Shown in pieces: positions 8,070-10,844 of a DNA stretch of 10,844 bases. The stretch spans positions 1 to 10,844 of the forward strand of contig JAEWEH010000381.1 of assembly GCA_023389535.1 (NCBI GenBank), given 5' to 3'. Source of the DNA: Pseudomonadota bacterium (GTDB lineage Bacteria > Pseudomonadota > Gammaproteobacteria > Burkholderiales > Burkholderiaceae_B). A model generated the notes under the pieces. The model made no database searches and was not told the origin of the DNA. It saw only the letters and a program-made list of their open reading frames with translations. A program made the translations under genes and the position numbers. The stretch's first letter is position 1; every line of letters starts with the position of its first letter.

Positions 8070-8082
8070 GCGGACTATCCGC
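8070..8082 (-). promoter_or_regulatory. Small hairpin in the hyuA leader
   Basis: In the hyuA leader, GCGGA and UCCGC (8082 to 8070) form a perfect 5-bp stem around UAG. It lies about 30 nt before the preferred hyuA start and just upstream of AGGAC. It could affect leader stability or start choice; a stem this short can occur by chance. Confidence 0.3.
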
Positions 8083-8107
8083 GAGGAAATAAAACGCCTT
8101 CCCTGAG

Positions 8108-8136
8108 GAGACAACTAACTAACTAGTCAGTACAAT
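8108..8136 (+). promoter_or_regulatory. Possible opposing promoter for tetR, overlapping the operator
   Basis: On the plus strand GAGACA (8108-8113, four of six -35 bases) and TACAAT (8131-8136, five of six -10 bases) are separated by 17 nt. The operator 8118-8131 would fill the spacer, so one bound repressor could block both directions. The transcript would have a leader of about 115 nt before the tetR ATG. The -35 box is weak, and I saw no better plus-strand candidate nearer the gene. Confidence 0.4.
8118..8131. promoter_or_regulatory. 14-bp palindromic operator, probable TetR-family binding site
   Basis: ACTAACTAGTCAGT is a palindrome matching at six of seven base pairs per half. It directly abuts the -10 box of the hyuA promoter and covers the expected start site, a classic repressor position. 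The neighbouring tetR gene is divergent from hyuA, the usual arrangement for a local TetR-type repressor. The left half is part of a tandem AACT triplet repeat (8113-8124). The assignment of the binding protein is inference from position and symmetry. Confidence 0.75.
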
Positions 8137-8160
8137 AAATAGGCCAGCAAGTGCTGTCAA
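8132..8160 (-). promoter_or_regulatory. Sigma-70 promoter of the hyuA operon
   Basis: Read on the minus strand, a consensus -35 TTGACA (8160 to 8155) is followed by a spacer of exactly 17 nt and a -10 TATTGT (8137 to 8132), matching four of six consensus bases. Transcription should start around 8124-8126, inside the palindrome at 8118-8131, giving a leader of about 85 nt before the hyuA ATG at 8040. Confidence 0.8.
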
Positions 8161-8256
8161 GGAATTGAATACTAGGGTTTTCCTGCAAACACCCGCTACT
8201 TCAGCGCTCGGGTACACTCCATCGGGAAAGCGGGTAAATTGCCGCTCCAGGCTGAC

Positions 8257-8952
8257 ATGTCGACAAAGAAGACCGATACAACCATACGTGTACGCAACGC
8301 TCAGGCCACTCGCGAACGCATCTTGCTGACGGCCTATAAAGAATTCGCCGCGCGCGGCTATGACGGCGCACGCATTGATGCGATTGTGGCACGCTGCAAG
8401 ATCAGCAAGAACTTGCTCTACCACTATTTCGAAGGCAAAGAGGCCTTGTTCATCGAAGTGATGGAACGCGCATACCGCGCCATGCGGGAACACCAAAATG
8501 AATTGGCGCTGACGGGCGAAGACCCCATTGCGGACATGCGGGCGCTGGTGATCCAGACCATTGAATACTTCATCGAACAGCCCGGCTTCATGCAATTGCT
8601 TTCCACTGAGAACCTTCATAAGGCAAGACATATCAAGAAATCCAGAGCCATCACTGAAATGTTCAACCCCTTGCGGTCGGCGCTGGCCGACATCCTTCAG
8701 AAAGGCAAGGACAAGGGTGTCTTTCGGAAAGACGCCGACTGGATAGACTTGTATGTTTCCATCTCGGGACTGGGATCCTATTTCATCACCAACCGCTATA
8801 CGCTTTCCTACGTACTAGGCGTCGATATAGGCGCGCCCGAGCGCGTCGCCGGGCGGCTCAAGCATGCGCCCGATATGGTGCTCAGCTACTTGTGCGATTT
8901 GAGCGGCGATTCCTTGGGCAGCAGCCCGCGCTGTTCCAGCAGCACATCGTAG
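8257..8952 (+). CDS. TetR/AcrR-family transcriptional regulator, probable repressor of the hyu operon
   Basis: DNA-binding regulator of 231 aa from the ATG at 8257. The N-terminal TetR domain is plain: TRERILLTAYKEFAARGYDGARIDAIVARCKISKNLLYHYFEGKEALF, with the helix-turn-helix at about residues 37-60. The rest (about 80-213) is a helical ligand-binding and dimer domain; its STENLHKARHIKKS and ..ITNRYTLSYVLG wording resembles the TetR_C_29-type domain. A TTG at 8239 would add six residues, but ATG is preferred; both have weak ribosome sites. It is divergent from hyuA, and a palindrome sits at the hyuA start site, so local repression relieved by a pathway ligand is the likely role. The last 21 codons or so overlap the convergent lysR-type gene; the tail after residue 215 (serine- and glycine-rich) looks like extra sequence beyond the family's core. 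Confidence 0.94.
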   Translation: MSTKKTDTTIRVRNAQATRERILLTAYKEFAARGYDGARIDAIVARCKISKNLLYHYFEGKEALFIEVMERAYRAMREHQNELALTGEDPIADMRALVIQTIEYFIEQPGFMQLLSTENLHKARHIKKSRAITEMFNPLRSALADILQKGKDKGVFRKDADWIDLYVSISGLGSYFITNRYTLSYVLGVDIGAPERVAGRLKHAPDMVLSYLCDLSGDSLGSSPRCSSSTS

Positions 8953-9806
8953 AAGCACTGGGCGGCGCTGGACAGGGTTTTCTCTTGGCGCCGTATCAGG
9001 TAAAGCGAGCGCTTGAGCCGGCTTCCGGCGGCTAAAGGCACGACCGCGATTTCAGGATGCCTGAACTGGAAAAGCGTCATGGACGGTACCAGGCAGACGC
9101 CCAGCCCAGCCGCCACCAGGCCGGCCGCCGTGGCAAGGTGATCGACTTCCAGAAACACGCCTAGTTGAGCGAAACGTGCATTGCGCGCCAGGCTCTGGCG
9201 TATGCTGCTGCCCTTGCCCAGCTGGATCAAGGCCTGCCCTTTCAAGTCGCGCAGGCGCACGTCTGCCTGCTGCGCCAGCCGATGATCATGGCGGCACACC
9301 AGATGAAAGTAATCTTCGCACAAAGGCTGGGCATCGAGACCGCTCATGTCCATGCCTTTGGCCGCCACCCCGATATCCACGGCGCCGCGGCGCACCAGGT
9401 CCAGGCAGGGCTCGAGCAATGCATCGTGCAGATGCAGCGCCACCCCGGGGAACTGTTGATGAAAGCGCGAATAGATGCCAGGCAGCCACCCTGCGGCCAG
9501 GGATGGCAAGGCCGCAACCGCTACGCTGCCCTTGCGTTTGGCGACGTGATCGCGCAGATCATCCAGGACGGCGTCCATGTCGCCCAGCAAGCGGGCGGCG
9601 GACTGATTCAGCAACTGCCCTTCGGGGGTAAGTTCCACGCGCCGGGTCGTGCGGTCGAACAGACGTACGCCGGCCGCATCTTCCAGCGACTTGATGAGCG
9701 CGCTGAAGGCGGGCTGCGTTTGATGGCAGCGCTCCGCCGCCTTGGTGAAATGGCGTTCTTCGGCCAAAGCAATGAACGCACGGAGGTGGCGCGAACTTAG
9801 ATTCAT
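8886..9806 (-). CDS. LysR-family transcriptional regulator
   Basis: Typical LTTR of 306 aa. The N-terminal winged helix-turn-helix is clear (MNLSSRHLRAFIALAEERHF, then residues 20-67 with QTQPAFSALIKSLE and GVRLFDRTTRRVELTPEG), followed by a linker helix and an effector-binding domain from about residue 90. Such proteins bind a small molecule and activate or repress a divergent target. The divergent gene here encodes an AtuA-family protein, starting 95 bp away, so that is the likely target, along with the regulator's own gene. No convincing ribosome site precedes the ATG, although the N-terminus fits the family exactly. The last 67 bp overlap the end of the convergent tetR gene, with no terminator between them. 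Confidence 0.95.
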   Translation of the reverse strand: MNLSSRHLRAFIALAEERHFTKAAERCHQTQPAFSALIKSLEDAAGVRLFDRTTRRVELTPEGQLLNQSAARLLGDMDAVLDDLRDHVAKRKGSVAVAALPSLAAGWLPGIYSRFHQQFPGVALHLHDALLEPCLDLVRRGAVDIGVAAKGMDMSGLDAQPLCEDYFHLVCRHDHRLAQQADVRLRDLKGQALIQLGKGSSIRQSLARNARFAQLGVFLEVDHLATAAGLVAAGLGVCLVPSMTLFQFRHPEIAVVPLAAGSRLKRSLYLIRRQEKTLSSAAQCFYDVLLEQRGLLPKESPLKSHK

Positions 9807-9840
9807 AGAACTATTGGATCAATGAATAAGATATTTCTAT

Positions 9841-9869
9841 TTAACTTATCAATCTCAGGCTTCTATAGT
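9841..9869 (+). promoter_or_regulatory. Probable promoter of the AtuA-family gene
   Basis: TTAACT (9841-9846, four of six -35 bases) and TATAGT (9864-9869, five of six -10 bases) are 17 nt apart on the plus strand. The start would fall near 9876, about 25 nt before the ATG at 9902. The weak -35 is what one expects of a gene that needs a LysR-type activator. Confidence 0.5.
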
Positions 9870-9872
9870 AGC
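9859..9872. promoter_or_regulatory. 14-bp near-palindrome over the AtuA -10 box
   Basis: GCTTCTATAGTAGC matches at six of seven pairs per half and covers the TATAGT -10 box. It lies in the lysR-atuA gap, which is noticeably AT-rich compared with the flanking genes. It may be a regulator site; a LysR activator would more often sit further upstream (about -65), so a repressor or a secondary LysR contact is equally possible. Confidence 0.35.
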
Positions 9873-9901
9873 GCTGTATCTATCCATGCGGGACCGGAAA
9901 C

Positions 9902-10844
9902 ATGGGCGCGAAGGGAAAATTCACCATAGGCTGCGGCAGCGGATTCTCGGGCGACCGTACCGACGGCGTCCCTGCAGTCGTGGACACATTATTGCGTAGC
10001 GGCGGTCAGGCACTGATCTTCGAAACCCTGGCGGAACGCACACTGGCACTGTCTCAACTTGCCAAAAACCAAAACCCCGAAAAGGGCTATGAGCCCTTAC
10101 TGGTTGAACTGCTGCGCCCGAGCATGGCGACATGCTTGCGTCATGGCATCAACATCATCGGCAACTTCGGCGCAGCCAACCCGCCTGCGGCCGCACGCCG
10201 CATCAAGGCGCTGGCGCAAGAACTCGAGCTGGCGGCACCGCGCATCGCCGTGCTCTCAGGCGATCAGCTTTCCAGTCCGGAGCAACTGGATTACCTGCGG
10301 CGCACCGTGGACGCAGACTTTGACAGCATGGATATCGTCAGTGTCAATGCCTATCAAGGCGCGCGCGAGATCGCGCAGGCTCTGCAGGCCGGCGCGCAGA
10401 TCGTGGTGGCTGGCCGCGTATCGGACCCCTCTTTGACGGTCGGCCCCGCGCTGGCGCATTTCGGCTGGGACGAGCACGACTGGCACAGACTGGGCCGGGC
10501 CACGATAGCCGGCCATTTGTTGGAGTGCGGCACACAGGTGACGGGCGGATATTTCGCGGTGCCCGGCCTGAAAGAGGTGCCAGGCATGGATCAGCTTGGC
10601 TTTCCGATCGTCAGCATGGATGAGACGGGCGCCTTCTCCATCAGCAAGGCCGAGCATACCGGCGGGCTGGTCACTGAACAGACGGTCAAAGAGCAGTTAC
10701 TGTACGAAGTGCATGACCCGGCCGCTTATCTGACACCGGATGTCACCGCGGATATCAGCCAAGTCACCGTCGCTCCAAGAGGTCCCGACTGTGTCGTGGT
10801 CGATGGCATCACGGGGCATGCCCGACCGGACACGCTCAAGGTCA
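9902..10844 (+). CDS. AtuA-family (DUF1446) acyclic-terpene-utilization-like protein (partial, C-terminus off the right edge)
   Basis: The first 314 residues of an AtuA-family protein (PF07287). Family wording is clear: IGCGSGFSGDRTD (9-21), FETLAERTLAL (40-50), IIGNFGAANP (85-94), VAGRVSDPSLTVGPAL (169-184), GHLLECGTQVTGGYF (204-218), EHTGGLVT (251-258) and YEVHDPAAYLTPDV (268-281). AtuA belongs to the citronellol/geraniol catabolic cluster of Pseudomonas, but its biochemical role is not established; relatives occur with many catabolic clusters of unknown substrate. The ATG at 9902 is preceded by GGA at a spacing of about 5 nt. The gene has a promoter candidate at 9841-9869 and a divergent LysR regulator, so it is probably the first gene of a second catabolic operon running to the right. 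The remainder of the gene, perhaps a quarter to a half, is missing. Confidence 0.92.
   Translation, partial: MGAKGKFTIGCGSGFSGDRTDGVPAVVDTLLRSGGQALIFETLAERTLALSQLAKNQNPEKGYEPLLVELLRPSMATCLRHGINIIGNFGAANPPAAARRIKALAQELELAAPRIAVLSGDQLSSPEQLDYLRRTVDADFDSMDIVSVNAYQGAREIAQALQAGAQIVVAGRVSDPSLTVGPALAHFGWDEHDWHRLGRATIAGHLLECGTQVTGGYFAVPGLKEVPGMDQLGFPIVSMDETGAFSISKAEHTGGLVTEQTVKEQLLYEVHDPAAYLTPDVTADISQVTVAPRGPDCVVVDGITGHARPDTLKV

Noticed and set aside
8160..8184. AGGAA/TTCCT arms upstream of the hyuA -35 box, considered as a second operator.
   Set aside because: Only five base pairs with a 15-nt spacer, expected by chance, and unlike the 14-bp palindrome at 8118.
9165..9800. A 211-codon plus-strand frame opposite the LysR gene.
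   Set aside because: The LysR protein on the minus strand is complete and textbook. This frame is its complement and has no identifiable features.
10256..10657. A 133-codon minus-strand frame opposite the AtuA gene.
   Set aside because: Shadow of clear AtuA-family sequence; its translation has no recognisable motif.
1..10844. Mobile elements, CRISPR arrays, tRNA or rRNA genes, attachment sites.
   Set aside because: No transposase or integrase wording, no regularly spaced repeats, no clover-leaf or ribosomal sequence was seen in reading the window; all gaps over 150 bp are accounted for by the two control regions and the 1336-1525 gap.

Overview
The window is a moderately GC-rich stretch of a proteobacterial chromosome. 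Protein wording and gene style (HyuA/HyuB next to an SsuABC/TauABC-type importer, an AtuA protein divergent from a LysR regulator, many tightly packed TetR/LysR-controlled catabolic units) suggest a betaproteobacterium of the Alcaligenaceae type (Bordetella, Achromobacter, Pusillimonas and relatives). That placement is a judgement from family resemblance, not a search result. No tRNA, rRNA, CRISPR array, insertion sequence or phage gene was seen.

Layout. (1) Positions 1-1335, minus strand: the N-terminal three quarters of an Atm1/ABCB7-type half-size ABC exporter, cut by the left window edge. (2) 1336-1525: intergenic region with several inverted repeats; it separates the exporter from the operon that runs toward it. 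(3) 8040 down to 1526, minus strand: a five-gene operon, hyuA - hyuB - periplasmic binding protein - ATPase - permease. Its junctions are tight: ATGA overlap, 49-nt gap, 15-nt gap, TGATG overlap. (4) 8065-8256: a control region with a strong promoter for the operon (TTGACA, 17 nt, TATTGT), a near-perfect 14-bp palindrome directly after the -10 box, and a possible opposing promoter for the next gene. (5) 8257-8952, plus: a TetR-family regulator, the natural candidate to bind that palindrome. (6) 9806-8886, minus: a LysR-family regulator whose 3' end overlaps the TetR 3' end by 67 bp. (7) 9902-10844, plus: the start of an AtuA-family (DUF1446) gene, divergent from the LysR gene and cut by the right edge.

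How it may work together. The importer would bring a small organic compound into the cell, and the HyuA/HyuB pair would act on it in an ATP-dependent reaction (ring opening of a hydantoin, oxoproline or lactam, or a carboxylation, as in other members of the superfamily). The TetR protein would hold the operon off until the compound or a metabolite binds it. The LysR protein would control the AtuA gene, whose family occurs in catabolic clusters for acyclic terpenes and other branched acids. Whether the two regulons belong to one pathway is not shown by the sequence.

The most notable observations are the compact TetR control region, the 67-bp convergent regulator overlap, and a nine-G tract in hyuB. 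Loss of one G there would fuse HyuB in frame to the downstream binding protein.
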